DNA of 64,000 nt from Brevibacillus parabrevis (GCF_003710905.1 NZ_RHHV01000012.1:496001-560000); one strand, 5' to 3'. Shown: positions 8,563-17,695, counted from the stretch's first letter. Numbers and translations: made by a program. Notes: generated from the letters alone by a model not told the origin.

Positions 8563-9297
8563 ATGATGGAAAAGACGCCTTGGGCGTTTATTTCGGGAGC
8601 CTCTGGAGAAATCGGCCAGGCGATCGGCACCTATCTGGCTGAGGCAGGGGTTCCCCTTTACCTGCATTACAACCGTTCGGAAAGCAAGCTGGATCGTTTG
8701 GTGCAGCTGTGCCAGGAAAGAAATGTACCTTTTTGCAAGCTACAGGCGGATTTGCGGGACCCGGCGCAAATTGCCGCGATGTTTGCCCAGATGCCGTCAC
8801 CGCCGCTGTTGATTGTCAACAACGCTTCGGCCGATCACGTCGGACTGTTTACCGACGTGTCGGTCGAGATGTTTGACGAGCTGGTCGCGATGAATGTTCG
8901 CTCTGCTTTTTTGGTCTGTCAGGCTGCGTTGCCGGCCATGCTCCGTGAGCGATATGGACGGATCGTCAATGTTTCTTCGATCTGGGGGCTTACGGGCGGT
9001 TCCTGCGAAGTGCTGTATTCGTTGACGAAGGGCGCGATCAACACGTTTACCAAAGCGTTGGCCAAGGAAATGGCGCCCAATGGCATCACGGTGAACGCCG
9101 TAGCCCCCGGCGCGATTGCTGGCGGAATGATGGCGCGGTTTTCCCCTGACGAAGTGGAGATGATCGCAGAGGAAATTCCGGCGAACCGGCTTGGCGATCC
9201 GCGCGAGGTGGCGGCTGTTGTGCGGTTTCTGTTATCGGCAGATGCCAGCTATGTGACGGGGCAGATCATTAGCCCGAACGGCGGCTGGTATACATAA
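8563..9297 (+). CDS. ymfI: Short-chain dehydrogenase/reductase (YmfI-like)
   Basis: 244-residue classical SDR. It shows the Rossmann glycine motif GASGEIGQAIG near the N-terminus, NNAS at the end of beta-4, the catalytic serine in NVSSIWG, the YxxxK pair in YSLTKGA, and PGAIAGGMM after beta-6. Closest known group is FabG-like 3-oxoacyl-ACP reductase (YmfI in B. subtilis); the acyl substrate cannot be assigned. The start lies at ATGATG (8563/8566) after aaggag at 8552-8557; 8566 is equally possible, and GTG 8557 overlaps the ribosome site. It follows ymfH by nine bases and is likely cotranscribed. Confidence 0.88.
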   Translation: MMEKTPWAFISGASGEIGQAIGTYLAEAGVPLYLHYNRSESKLDRLVQLCQERNVPFCKLQADLRDPAQIAAMFAQMPSPPLLIVNNASADHVGLFTDVSVEMFDELVAMNVRSAFLVCQAALPAMLRERYGRIVNVSSIWGLTGGSCEVLYSLTKGAINTFTKALAKEMAPNGITVNAVAPGAIAGGMMARFSPDEVEMIAEEIPANRLGDPREVAAVVRFLLSADASYVTGQIISPNGGWYT

Positions 9298-9397
9298 GCT
9301 TGGGCGTGCATAATTTCCGAGAAATAGTGGAAATCTACCTCCTGTGTGGGCAGCAGAAGACTCTATTGCCCCAACGAAAAAAGGAGGGAATTTCCTT

Positions 9398-9667
9398 ATG
9401 TCGATTCTGGACAACTTTCGCGACTGGAAAGAATTTCTCGGAGACCGAGTAGAACAGGCCAGACAGGCTGGGATGGAAAGCCAGACGCTGGAAAACGTAG
9501 CGTATCAGATTGGAGGCTACCTCGCCGAGCAGGTTGATCCGAAAAATGATCAGGAGCGCTTGCTGAAACAGCTTTGGGACGCGGGCGATCAACAGCAACA
9601 ACAAGCGCTGGCTTCCCTCATGGTGAAGCTCGTGCAAAATCCAGATAGCCTGAACAAAGGCAATTAG
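9398..9667 (+). CDS. ymfJ: DUF3243 protein (YmfJ-like)
   Basis: 89-residue protein starting at ATG 9398, eight bases after a strong aaggaggg site; an ORF extension from 9344 has no ribosome site. The sequence (MSILDNFRDWKEFLGDRV, later LASLMVKLVQN) matches the short helical DUF3243 family known from B. subtilis YmfJ at this same genomic position. No catalytic residues are visible and the function is unknown. An intrinsic terminator follows immediately, so it ends the ymfF-ymfJ unit. Confidence 0.85.
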   Translation: MSILDNFRDWKEFLGDRVEQARQAGMESQTLENVAYQIGGYLAEQVDPKNDQERLLKQLWDAGDQQQQQALASLMVKLVQNPDSLNKGN

Positions 9668-9673
9668 TCTTTT

Positions 9674-9700
9674 AAATCCCCTATTCACGGGGATTTTTCT
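9674..9700 (+). terminator. Intrinsic terminator after ymfJ
   Basis: Stem aaatcccc / ggggattt with a 6-nt loop, followed by ttttcttttc. Seven bases after the ymfJ stop. Confidence 0.8.
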
Positions 9701-9712
9701 TTTCGCGTTTGT

Positions 9713-9740
9713 TTGTCGAACGATACGAACGTGATATACT
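9713..9740 (+). promoter_or_regulatory. Sigma-A type promoter for ymfK-rodZ
   Basis: TTGTCG, 16-bp spacer, TATACT. It lies just after the ymfJ terminator and 41 bp before the ymfK start, which rules out the upstream in-frame start at 9709. Confidence 0.55.
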
Positions 9741-9780
9741 ACAGAGGAAGATTATTCTGTCTTGGCGGAGAGGATTCTAT

Positions 9781-10560
9781 ATGGAAGCGAAAAAAGAATG
9801 GTACATGGAGTACGAAATTGCCCGTAACCGTCCTGGTTTGTTGGGTGACGTGTCTTCTATTCTGGGGATGTTGAACATTAATATCGTCACGATCAACGGT
9901 GTCGATACGATGCGCCGCGGCATGTTGCTTTTGACAGATGACGATGAAAAAATGGAGGTTTTGCGCAACGTTGTGCAAAAAATGGACAACATAACCATAA
10001 CGAGGTTACGTCCCCCTACCATGTTGGATCGTCTCGCTGTTCGCCATGGACGCTACATCGAGCGTGACAGCGAGGACAAAAAAACGTTCCGCTTCGTCCG
10101 TGACGAGCTGGGGCTGTTGGTAGACTTCATGGCTGAGATTTTGAAAAAAGAGGGCCATCAGCTAATTGGAATCCGGGGAATGCCTCGTGTCGGGAAGACA
10201 GAATCGATGATTGCAGCCAGCGTGTCTGCGAACAAGCGCTGGACGTTTATTTCATCTACTTTGCTGCGGCAGACAGTGCGCAATTCCTTAGCCATTGATG
10301 AATTGTCTACTGATCATGTATATTTGATAGATGGAATTGTTTCAACGCTGCGATCGACAGAGAAGCATTACACCTTGCTTCGGGAGATTATGAACTTTCC
10401 TGCCGCGAAGATCATCGAGCATCCGGACATTTTTGTAAGAGAATCAGAGTACGAAATATCTGATTTTCATTACATTATCGAGCTTCGTCACTATCCGGAT
10501 GAGGAAATTACATACGAGCTGATCAACAATCGCGGCTTCGATAATTTTGACATGAATTAA
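9781..10560 (+). CDS. ymfK: ACT-domain DUF3388 protein (YmfK-like)
   Basis: 259-residue cytoplasmic protein. The N-terminal 80 residues form an ACT-like domain (YEIARNRPGLLGDVSSILGMLNI), usually a small-ligand sensor. A central segment reads GIRGMPRVGKTES (about residues 137-149), which resembles a P-loop; the family is DUF3388. The start ATG 9781 has ggagagga upstream and sits behind its own promoter. The neighbour 12 bp downstream is rodZ, the same order as in B. subtilis (ymfK-ymfM). A link to envelope growth is possible from context only; no biochemical role is known to me. Confidence 0.82.
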   Translation: MEAKKEWYMEYEIARNRPGLLGDVSSILGMLNINIVTINGVDTMRRGMLLLTDDDEKMEVLRNVVQKMDNITITRLRPPTMLDRLAVRHGRYIERDSEDKKTFRFVRDELGLLVDFMAEILKKEGHQLIGIRGMPRVGKTESMIAASVSANKRWTFISSTLLRQTVRNSLAIDELSTDHVYLIDGIVSTLRSTEKHYTLLREIMNFPAAKIIEHPDIFVRESEYEISDFHYIIELRHYPDEEITYELINNRGFDNFDMN

Positions 10561-10572
10561 GGAGGGGCAGCT

Positions 10573-11478
10573 GTGTCTGAGCTAGGTCAAGTCCTGCAAA
10601 GGGCCCGCGAAGAAAAAGGAATCACGCTCGACGACATCCAACGAATCACCAAGATACAGCGGCGATATTTGGAAGCCATTGAAAGAGGTCATTTTCATGT
10701 ACTTCCCGGCCACTTTTACGCGCGTGCGTTCATTAAGAGTTATGCGGAAGCCGTTGGTCTCGACCCGAATCACATCCTGACGCATTTTCAGGCCGATTTG
10801 CCAGCCCAGCCACCTACGGAGCAAGTGGAAAGACTGCGTCGCAGGAGAGTTGCTTCCGCGAACAACCCGCTACAGGCAGGAAGATGGGTTACCAAGACGT
10901 TGCTGGTGCTTTTCATTGCCTTGATTATTGGCGTTATTTACATCGCAGCGGTAAATAACAACGGCAATACAATCACCCAGCCTGTACCAAGCGGAACGGT
11001 CAATCCTGGAGCGGAAATCGTCACTCCGGGCAATGGTGGAGGGGCTACTACTTCTCCGATTGCGCAGCAGCCGCAACCGCCATCTACTGTCACACCTACT
11101 CCTGATCCGGGAACGACAACGCCGGAGCCGGGAGAGGTAGCCTCTTCAGCGACGATCACATTCGAGTCGCAGCAAGGCTCCATGTACAATTACTCTTTGC
11201 AAGGCGGAGAGAAAATTACGGTTCATTTGAAAGTGAAGGAAGACAGAAGCTGGTTCGGTGTATCGGAAGGAAAAGGCAAGAAGTATGTGGAGGAAGGCGA
11301 ACTGCGAAAAGGCGCCAAGGAAGAGATCACGATTGAATTGAAGAAATCGGCGTATGTCCGCCTCGGAAAGCCGACGGCCTTGGAGCTGACCGTGAACGGA
11401 GCTGCGGTCGATACATCCAAAATGAAGTTCATGCCGTCGAACCTTACCATCAAAATGAAAGAGGCAACAGCACAGTAG
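10573..11478 (+). CDS. rodZ: RodZ-like membrane-anchored HTH protein (YmfM)
   Basis: 301-residue protein. Residues 1-70 are an XRE-type helix-turn-helix (LGQVLQRAREEKGITLDDIQ) of the HTH_25 group; a single transmembrane helix lies near 104-124 (LLVLFIALIIGVIYIAAV); a proline/threonine/glycine-rich linker (about 135-185) leads to an extracellular DUF4115 beta domain (about 190-290). This is the RodZ arrangement: the cytoplasmic HTH contacts MreB and sets cell-wall elongation. Start is GTG 10573 after ggagggg. In B. subtilis the homologue YmfM lies next to pgsA, as here except for the inserted rimO. Confidence 0.88.
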   Translation: MSELGQVLQRAREEKGITLDDIQRITKIQRRYLEAIERGHFHVLPGHFYARAFIKSYAEAVGLDPNHILTHFQADLPAQPPTEQVERLRRRRVASANNPLQAGRWVTKTLLVLFIALIIGVIYIAAVNNNGNTITQPVPSGTVNPGAEIVTPGNGGGATTSPIAQQPQPPSTVTPTPDPGTTTPEPGEVASSATITFESQQGSMYNYSLQGGEKITVHLKVKEDRSWFGVSEGKGKKYVEEGELRKGAKEEITIELKKSAYVRLGKPTALELTVNGAAVDTSKMKFMPSNLTIKMKEATAQ

Positions 11479-11499
11479 GCAAGCATTATGCTTGCCTTT
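11478..11499 (+). terminator. Intrinsic terminator after rodZ
   Basis: Stem ggcaagcat / atgcttgcc with minimal loop, then tttcg. It begins in the rodZ stop codon. Confidence 0.65.
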
Positions 11500-11515
11500 C
11501 GTACTTTCGTCTCTT

Positions 11516-11545
11516 TTGACACTTCCTTTAGGCTTATATTATACT
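11516..11545 (+). promoter_or_regulatory. Sigma-A promoter for rimO-pgsA
   Basis: TTGACA, 18-bp spacer, TATACT (a TATTAT overlaps it with a 15-bp spacer). Predicted start of transcription near 11552, which makes the in-frame ATG at 11559 nearly leaderless and favours the rimO start at 11598. Confidence 0.65.
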
Positions 11546-11597
11546 GGATAGGTGTAATATGGGCTGGTATGACCAATTGGAGGAAAGAGGAAAAAAG

Positions 11598-12944
11598 ATG
11601 GCAGAGAAGGTAGGCACGCGTGAAAAAGTAGCGATTGTTACGCTGGGCTGTGAGAAGAATTTGGTCGATTCCGACATGATGGCCCATCTGATAGATGAAA
11701 AAGGCTATGAACTGGTTGACAATCCGGAAGAAGCAACCGTGGTCATCGTCAATACCTGTGGCTTCATTGATGCCGCCAAGGAAGAATCTGTGAACAAGAT
11801 TCTGGAGATGGGCGAGCTGAAGGAAGCCGGCAAGCTGAAATCGCTTGTGGTGGCAGGCTGTCTCACACAACGCTACAAAGAGGATATCTTGAACGAGATC
11901 CCTGAAGTGGACGGCATTGTCGGAACAGGCGATTTTATGTCGATTACAGGGATCATTGAAGAATCGCTGGAAGGCAAGCGTCCGATTTTTGTGGGCAACC
12001 CAATCTTTGCGTACGAAGATGTCGTCAAGCGAAAAGTGAAAGAAGGCACGTATTCGGCATACATTAAAATTGCCGAGGGATGCGACAATGCCTGTACCTT
12101 CTGTAGTATCCCCCTGATGCGCGGCGGATTCCGCAGCCGGACGATTGAGTCCATTCTGGAGGAAGCCCGCCATCTGGCGCAGCAGGGGATTGTGGAGATC
12201 AGCTTGATTGCCCAGGACTCCACGAACTACGGTACAGATATTTACGATGGCAAGTTGATGCTTCCCGAGCTGCTCAACCGGCTCGCCGAAGTGGAGGGAA
12301 TCGAGTGGATTCGTCTGCATTACGCATACCCGGGCTTTTTTACAGACGAATTGATTCAAACGTTTGCTACGAATCCAAAGGTATGCAAATACATCGACAT
12401 GCCATTGCAGCATTCAGAAGACCACATTCTGAAAAGAATGCGTCGTCCGGGTCGCCAAACGGATATTCGCGAGCTTGTCGGTAAAATCCGCGCGCAAGTA
12501 CCGGATGTTGCCCTGCGAACTTCCTTGATTGTAGGCTTCCCTGGCGAAAACGAAGAGGACTTTGCCAAGTTGTCCGACTTCGTGAAAGACATCCGTTTTG
12601 ACCGTTTGGGTGTGTTCACTTATTCGAATGAAGAGGACACCCCGGCTTCCCGTCTGCCTGATCATGTGGACGAAGAGGTCAAGGAAAAGCGGGCGAACAT
12701 GCTGATGGAAATTCAGCGTGAGATTGCAAGCGACCGCAATGGCCGCTTTGTCGGCCAGGAGCTGGACGTCCTGATTGAGCGTTACGAAGGGCGCAACGAC
12801 ATTTATGTAGGCCGGACGCAATACGATGCCCCGGAAATTGACGGGGAAGTATTCGTAACCGGATTCAAAGGCAAATTAGGCTCAATCGTAAAGGTAAAGA
12901 TCACACACTCCTATGAATACGATTTGGCCGGGGAGGTAGTCTAG
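11598..12944 (+). CDS. rimO: Ribosomal protein S12 methylthiotransferase RimO
   Basis: 448-residue radical-SAM enzyme that adds a methylthio group to the conserved aspartate of ribosomal protein S12. N-terminal UPF0004 domain with three cluster cysteines (TLGCEKNLVDSD, NTCGFI, AGCLTQR), the radical-SAM CxxxCxxC motif in EGCDNACTFCSIP (about residue 152) and a C-terminal TRAM domain. The RimO signature GCEKN distinguishes it from MiaB, whose gene is also in this window. ATG 11598 follows aggaaagagg. pgsA starts one base after the stop, so the two are cotranscribed. B. subtilis 168 lacks a rimO at this position, to my knowledge. Confidence 0.93.
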   Translation: MAEKVGTREKVAIVTLGCEKNLVDSDMMAHLIDEKGYELVDNPEEATVVIVNTCGFIDAAKEESVNKILEMGELKEAGKLKSLVVAGCLTQRYKEDILNEIPEVDGIVGTGDFMSITGIIEESLEGKRPIFVGNPIFAYEDVVKRKVKEGTYSAYIKIAEGCDNACTFCSIPLMRGGFRSRTIESILEEARHLAQQGIVEISLIAQDSTNYGTDIYDGKLMLPELLNRLAEVEGIEWIRLHYAYPGFFTDELIQTFATNPKVCKYIDMPLQHSEDHILKRMRRPGRQTDIRELVGKIRAQVPDVALRTSLIVGFPGENEEDFAKLSDFVKDIRFDRLGVFTYSNEEDTPASRLPDHVDEEVKEKRANMLMEIQREIASDRNGRFVGQELDVLIERYEGRNDIYVGRTQYDAPEIDGEVFVTGFKGKLGSIVKVKITHSYEYDLAGEVV

Positions 12945-13520
12945 GTGAATCTCGCCAACCGCATCACCCTCGCCAGGATTTTCCTGGTGCCGGTAGTTAT
13001 GTTTTTTCTGCTGGTGCGTTACAACATCGGGACATTTTCCATTGGCAGCCTGACGATGACGTATAACGAGCTGATTGCGGCTTTGGTGTTTATCCTAGCA
13101 GCCAGTACGGACGGACTCGACGGTTACATTGCACGCAAACGCAAGATCGTGACCAATCTCGGAAAATTTTTGGACCCGCTTGCCGACAAGCTGCTCATCT
13201 CTGCTGCCTTGATTTCCTTGGTAGAGATGCAGCGGCTGGAGGCGTGGATTGCGATTGTGATTATCAGCAGGGAGTTTGCTGTAACAGGTTTGCGCCTTGT
13301 TGCTGCGGCTGAAGGACAGGTAATTGCTGCCAGTGCTTTGGGTAAACTGAAAACATGGGTGCAGATCGTGGCGATTACAGCCGTCATGATCCGCAATTTC
13401 CCATTCGGCTTTTTCGGGATTCCCTTCGATGAGGTAGCCACTTGGGCCATGGTTGTGATTACGCTTTATTCCGGGTACGACTACTTTGCGAAAAATCGCA
13501 ACGTCATCCAATACTCGTAG
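12945..13520 (+). CDS. pgsA: CDP-diacylglycerol-glycerol-3-phosphate 3-phosphatidyltransferase
   Basis: 191-residue multi-pass membrane enzyme that makes phosphatidylglycerophosphate, the precursor of phosphatidylglycerol and cardiolipin. The CDP-alcohol phosphotransferase motif D-G-x2-A-R-x8-G-x3-D-x3-D is visible from DGLDGYIARKRKIVTNLGKFLDPLADK (starting about residue 59). About five to six hydrophobic helices are present. Start is GTG 12945 immediately after the rimO stop; the ribosome site is ggggaggtag inside rimO. It is followed by an intrinsic terminator overlapping the stop region. Confidence 0.94.
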   Translation: MNLANRITLARIFLVPVVMFFLLVRYNIGTFSIGSLTMTYNELIAALVFILAASTDGLDGYIARKRKIVTNLGKFLDPLADKLLISAALISLVEMQRLEAWIAIVIISREFAVTGLRLVAAAEGQVIAASALGKLKTWVQIVAITAVMIRNFPFGFFGIPFDEVATWAMVVITLYSGYDYFAKNRNVIQYS

Positions 13521-13544
13521 TTACGGGTATTGGTCTCTTTTTTC
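13508..13544 (+). terminator. Intrinsic terminator after pgsA
   Basis: An 11-bp stem (ccaatactcgt / acgggtattgg, one wobble) with an AGTT tetraloop and tctctttttt tail. The 5' arm contains the end of the coding sequence. Confidence 0.78.
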
Positions 13545-13628
13545 ACAAGACTCTTCTCTTGCGCCACTATCGGTGATAAACTGTTTGGTTAGAGGCTTTT
13601 CTACTCTCAAAGAGAATGGATGAGGAAA

Positions 13629-14873
13629 ATGAGAGCGGAGATTATCGCAGTAGGTACCGAGCTTTTGCTAGGCCAGATTGCCAACACCAATGCTCAGTTT
13701 CTCTCGCAAAAACTGGCGGAAATTGGTGTCGGAGTGTATTTTCATTCCGTTGTCGGCGATAACACGCAGCGGTTGCAGCAGGTGATCGCCCTCGCAGCCG
13801 ACCGTTCCGATCTTGTCATTTTTACGGGTGGGCTTGGACCGACTCAGGATGACCTGACAAAAGAAACAGTGGCAGGGCACGTGGGCGTCGGACTGGAGAC
13901 AAATCCGGAAGCCATGGAAAGAATTGAACAATTCTTTTTGCAACGTGGGATTGTCATGACGGAAAACAATCGGAAGCAGGCGCTGGTTCTCTCAGGCAGC
14001 CATGTCTTCCCCAATGACTTCGGGATGGCGCCTGGGATGGCGATCCGTCATGACAGTTGCACGTTCGTGCTTCTCCCTGGACCGCCTAGCGAGCTGTACC
14101 CGATGGTGGAGCATTACGTCATGCCGTACTTGACGGATCTGTTGCCGGAGAAGCGAGTATTTCATTCTCATGTGCTGCGCTTCTACGGGATCGGTGAGTC
14201 TGCTCTGGAGGAGCGGTTGCTGGATCTGATTGAAAAACAGGACAACCCGACGATTGCTCCGTATGCAAAAGAATTTGAAGTAACGCTGCGGATTACGGCG
14301 AGGGCCTCAACGGCAGAAGAAGGAGAAGCCTTGATTTTGCCGGTCGAGGAGGAGATTCGCAAGCGCGTTGGCGAGTACGTGTACGGGATGGGGGAGGATT
14401 CTTCCCTGCACGATGTATTGGTAAGCGAACTGAAAAAGCGAAACGAGACCATCGCATGTGCAGAGAGCTGTACAGGCGGCACGATCGCTTCGCTCATTAC
14501 TTCCGTTCCTGGCAGTTCGTCTGTTTTCCAAGGAGGCATCGTTTGCTATACAAACGATGTGAAAAACCAGCTGCTCGACGTGCCTGAAGAAGTGTTGTCC
14601 ACAGACGGCGCAGTCAGCCGCCAGACAGCGCAGCTGCTTGCGGAGAATGTACGAGCCAAGCTGGGAGCCACATACGGAGTTTCCGTGACGGGTGTGGCTG
14701 GTCCCGATCCATCGGAAGGCAAGCCTGTAGGTCTTGTCTACGTAGGGATTGCGGGTGAAGGGATGCCAACAGTAGTCAAAGAGCTTCGCCTTGCAGGCAG
14801 AAGAAAGGCGATTGTTGGGCGTGCCGCCAAATTTGCGCTATTTTATGCGCTGCAAATGCAAAAAGAAAGGTGA
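13629..14873 (+). CDS. cinA: Competence/damage-inducible protein CinA
   Basis: 414-residue protein with an N-terminal MoCF/COG1058 domain (AEIIAVGTELLLGQIANTNA, TGGLGPTQDDLTKE) and a C-terminal nicotinamide-nucleotide amidase domain (CAESCTGGTIASLIT near residue 277; SVTGVAGPDPSEGKPVG). It deamidates NMN and salvages damaged pyridine nucleotides. The start at 13629 gives the usual N-terminus; ATG 13620 is an in-frame alternative three codons longer. In Bacillus cinA and recA are adjacent and induced in competence; here a DEAD-box gene is inserted between them, only seven bases after the cinA stop. Confidence 0.92.
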   Translation: MRAEIIAVGTELLLGQIANTNAQFLSQKLAEIGVGVYFHSVVGDNTQRLQQVIALAADRSDLVIFTGGLGPTQDDLTKETVAGHVGVGLETNPEAMERIEQFFLQRGIVMTENNRKQALVLSGSHVFPNDFGMAPGMAIRHDSCTFVLLPGPPSELYPMVEHYVMPYLTDLLPEKRVFHSHVLRFYGIGESALEERLLDLIEKQDNPTIAPYAKEFEVTLRITARASTAEEGEALILPVEEEIRKRVGEYVYGMGEDSSLHDVLVSELKKRNETIACAESCTGGTIASLITSVPGSSSVFQGGIVCYTNDVKNQLLDVPEEVLSTDGAVSRQTAQLLAENVRAKLGATYGVSVTGVAGPDPSEGKPVGLVYVGIAGEGMPTVVKELRLAGRRKAIVGRAAKFALFYALQMQKER

Positions 14874-14880
14874 CGTTTTC

Positions 14881-16470
14881 ATGACGATGTTTTCTGATTT
14901 TCCTTTACATAAATCCATTTTGCAGGCGATCCACGATATGGGCTTCGAAGAGCCATCGCCGATTCAGGCAGCCTGCATTCCGAAAGTGCTGGACGGAGGA
15001 GACTTGATCGGTCAAGCACAGACCGGAACGGGAAAAACAGCGGCTTTCGGGATTCCGCTTGTAGAAAAAATTACACCAGCCAATCGCGTACAAGCGATTG
15101 TGTTGACCCCGACTCGCGAGTTGGCCATCCAGGTTGCCGGAGAGCTTTTGCGCATCTCCAAGTACAACAAAGTGCGCACACTGCCAATCTACGGCGGACA
15201 GTCCATCGGTCACCAGATTCGCGCTCTGCGCCAAGGCGTACAGATCGTGGTGGGAACCCCTGGACGCGTCATGGACCATTTGCGTCGCAAAACGCTGAAG
15301 CTGGAGAATGTACATACGCTCATTCTCGATGAAGCGGACGAAATGCTGGACATGGGCTTCATCGAAGATATCGAAACAATCATCAATCATATGCCGGAAG
15401 AGCGCCAGACGTTGCTCTTCTCTGCAACGATGCCGCCTGAAATCAAGCGTTTGGCTACCCGTTACATGAAACAGCCGCAAACGATCGCTGTCAGCCGCGA
15501 AGAAGTGACAGCGCCGTTGATCGAGCAAGTGTACTACAAAGTGTTCGACCGAAACAAAGTGGAGAGCCTGTGTCGCATTCTCGACAGCGAAGATGTAGAG
15601 CTTGGCATCATCTTTTGTCGTACCAAACGCGGCGTAGATGAGCTGTCCGAAGTGCTGCAATCCCGCGGATACTTGGCAGATGGCTTGCACGGTGACCTGT
15701 CCCAGGCACAGCGCGACAAAGTGATGAACTCTTTCCGTGAAGGCTCGATTGAATTTTTGATCGCAACAGACGTAGCAGCGCGCGGGATCGACGTAGGCAA
15801 CGTCTCGCACGTAATCAACTACGACATTCCGCAAGACTCCGAAAGCTACGTGCACCGGATCGGCCGTACAGGCCGTGCAGGACGCAAAGGAATCGCCATG
15901 ACATTGGTGACGCCGCGCGAAGTCAGACAGATGATGTTCATCCAGAAGCAGACAAAAGCGCAAGTGCTGTCCCGCAACGTACCGTCGCTTGAGGAAGTGG
16001 CGGAGCGCAAGCAAGAACAGCTTCGCGAGCAGCTGACAAGCCTTTTGGAGAGCGATGCGATCGCGGATATGTACCAAAAGGTCGCGGAATCGCTCGTCGC
16101 TCAATACCCGGCCGAGAAAGTCGCGGCTGCTGCATTGCATCTGGCTTTCCATTCCGAGGCAGGCCAAATGCAGGAGGCAGAAGCGTACAACTTCGGAGAG
16201 ACGGGTGCTGCAAAAGGCATGGTTCGCTTCTTCCTGAACGTAGGCCGCAATGCGAACATGAAGCCGCAAGATTTGGTGCGCGAGATTTCCGAGTCGGTAG
16301 GCATTCCTGGCAAATCGGTTGGCCGCATCGACATTTTCGAGAACTTCACGTTCGTGGAAGTGCCGGAAGAAGTGGCGGCATTCGTTTACGAGTCGCTGCG
16401 CCAAACCCGCATCAACGGCAAACGCATCAACCTGGAGCCGGCAAAGCCGCGCGGTGCAAAACGCTCCTAA
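14881..16470 (+). CDS. DEAD-box ATP-dependent RNA helicase with DbpA-type RNA-binding tail
   Basis: 529-residue helicase starting at ATG 14881 after aaaggtga. It has the Q motif (FEEPSPIQ), motif I AQTGTGKT, Ia PTRELA, II DEAD, III SAT and VI HRIGRTGRAG, then a charged linker (about 380-450) and a C-terminal DbpA-like RNA-recognition fold (KGMVRFFLNVGRNANMKPQDLV). That tail in E. coli DbpA and B. subtilis DbpA/YxiN targets 23S rRNA, so ribosome assembly or cold adaptation is likely. The exact paralogue (CshA, DeaD or DbpA) cannot be fixed by eye. It sits between cinA and recA, unlike B. subtilis. Confidence 0.92.
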   Translation: MTMFSDFPLHKSILQAIHDMGFEEPSPIQAACIPKVLDGGDLIGQAQTGTGKTAAFGIPLVEKITPANRVQAIVLTPTRELAIQVAGELLRISKYNKVRTLPIYGGQSIGHQIRALRQGVQIVVGTPGRVMDHLRRKTLKLENVHTLILDEADEMLDMGFIEDIETIINHMPEERQTLLFSATMPPEIKRLATRYMKQPQTIAVSREEVTAPLIEQVYYKVFDRNKVESLCRILDSEDVELGIIFCRTKRGVDELSEVLQSRGYLADGLHGDLSQAQRDKVMNSFREGSIEFLIATDVAARGIDVGNVSHVINYDIPQDSESYVHRIGRTGRAGRKGIAMTLVTPREVRQMMFIQKQTKAQVLSRNVPSLEEVAERKQEQLREQLTSLLESDAIADMYQKVAESLVAQYPAEKVAAAALHLAFHSEAGQMQEAEAYNFGETGAAKGMVRFFLNVGRNANMKPQDLVREISESVGIPGKSVGRIDIFENFTFVEVPEEVAAFVYESLRQTRINGKRINLEPAKPRGAKRS

Positions 16471-16482
16471 TTGCTCAGGTGA

Positions 16483-16532
16483 AAAACAGACAGCCATTTC
16501 TCTGGAACTATCCAGAAAATGGCTGTTTTTTA
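16483..16532 (+). terminator. Intrinsic terminator after the DEAD-box gene
   Basis: Long hairpin: arms cagccattt..tctgg and ccagaaaatggctg around aactat, with flanking A and T runs (tgttttttta). Separates the helicase from recA. Confidence 0.8.
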
Positions 16533-16537
16533 CAATG

Positions 16538-16551
16538 CGAATATTTGTTCG
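16538..16551. promoter_or_regulatory. SOS (LexA/DinR) box upstream of recA
   Basis: CGAATATTTGTTCG matches the Gram-positive SOS consensus CGAACNNNNGTTCG with one change in the left arm (GAAT for GAAC). It sits 11 bp upstream of the putative recA -35, as expected for LexA control. Confidence 0.75.
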
Positions 16552-16561
16552 CAAAAAACAC

Positions 16562-16591
16562 TTGGCAAACGGTTCTATCTCGATGTATGAT
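16562..16591 (+). promoter_or_regulatory. Putative recA promoter
   Basis: TTGGCA, 18-bp spacer, TATGAT, 45 bp before the recA start and immediately downstream of the SOS box. Confidence 0.5.
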
Positions 16592-16636
16592 GAAGACAAG
16601 CAAAAGAGATGCGAAAAGTGAAAGGGTGTGTACCAT

Positions 16637-17695
16637 TTGTCAGATCGTCGCGCAGCTTTGGAGAGTGCATTGCGTCAAATAGAAAAGCAGTTCGGAAAAG
16701 GTTCCATCATGAAGTTGGGAGAGGTGTCCAACGTTCAGATTTCGACCGTTTCCAGTGGTGCGTTAGCGTTGGATATCGCATTGGGTGTAGGTGGATTCCC
16801 ACGTGGCCGTATCGTCGAGATTTATGGTCCTGAGTCTTCCGGTAAAACAACCGTAGCGCTCCATGCAATCGCAGAAGTACAACGTCAAGGTGGACAAGCG
16901 GCTTTCATCGACGCCGAGCATGCACTGGACCCTGTCTATGCAGCCAAGCTGGGCGTGAACATCGATGAGTTGCTGCTTTCCCAGCCGGATACAGGGGAGC
17001 AAGCATTGGAAATTGCTGAAGCGCTGGTGCGCTCCGGTGCAGTAGATATCATCGTCGTGGACTCTGTAGCAGCACTGGTTCCAAAAGCAGAGATTGAAGG
17101 CGAGATGGGAGATTCCCACGTAGGTTTGCAAGCCCGCCTGATGTCGCAAGCTTTGCGCAAACTGTCCGGTGCGATCAACAAGTCCAAGACAATCGCGATC
17201 TTCATCAACCAGCTGCGTGAAAAAGTAGGCGTGATGTTCGGTAACCCAGAGACAACTCCAGGTGGACGCGCTCTGAAATTCTACGCCAGCGTGCGTCTGG
17301 ATGTTCGTAAAGCAGAATCGATCAAAGTCGGTAACGACATCCTTGGCAGCAAGACCAAGATCAAAGTCGTGAAAAACAAAGTAGCGCCACCGTTCAAAGT
17401 CGCTGAAGTGGACATCATGTACGGGGAAGGGATCTCCAAAGAGGGCAGCATCCTCGATATCGGTTCCGAAATCGATGTGGTACAAAAAAGTGGTGCTTGG
17501 TACTCCTTCAACGAGGAGCGCCTCGGCCAAGGACGGGAAAACTCGAAAGTCTTCCTCAAAGAAAACCCGCATATTGCTTCCCAAATCGAGACAAAGGTTC
17601 GCGAGTATTTCAGCCTCAATCCAGGCTCTGTTCCTGAAGCAGAACCAGTCGTCGATCCTGAGCAAGACGAAGAGCCAGCATTTGACCTTGAGTAA
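16637..17695 (+). CDS. recA: Recombinase RecA
   Basis: 352-residue RecA. It forms filaments on single-stranded DNA, drives strand exchange and triggers LexA self-cleavage. Walker A GPESSGKT (about residues 65-72), the Walker B/L1 region ([19 protein letters not shown]) and the L2 loop ([22 protein letters not shown]) are intact; the tail is acidic ([11 protein letters not shown]). I place the start at TTG 16637 because the product then begins [20 protein letters not shown], aligning with other RecA proteins; GTG 16628 in the same frame is three codons upstream. An SOS box and promoter lie upstream and a terminator follows. Confidence 0.96.
   Translation: MSDRRAALESALRQIEKQFGKGSIMKLGEVSNVQISTVSSGALALDIALGVGGFPRGRIVEIYGPESSGKTTVALHAIAEVQRQGGQAAFIDAEHALDPVYAAKLGVNIDELLLSQPDTGEQALEIAEALVRSGAVDIIVVDSVAALVPKAEIEGEMGDSHVGLQARLMSQALRKLSGAINKSKTIAIFINQLREKVGVMFGNPETTPGGRALKFYASVRLDVRKAESIKVGNDILGSKTKIKVVKNKVAPPFKVAEVDIMYGEGISKEGSILDIGSEIDVVQKSGAWYSFNEERLGQGRENSKVFLKENPHIASQIETKVREYFSLNPGSVPEAEPVVDPEQDEEPAFDLE

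Noticed and set aside
14905..16599. 564-codon minus-strand frame opposite the DEAD-box gene
   Set aside because: Shadow frame; all motifs belong to the plus-strand helicase.
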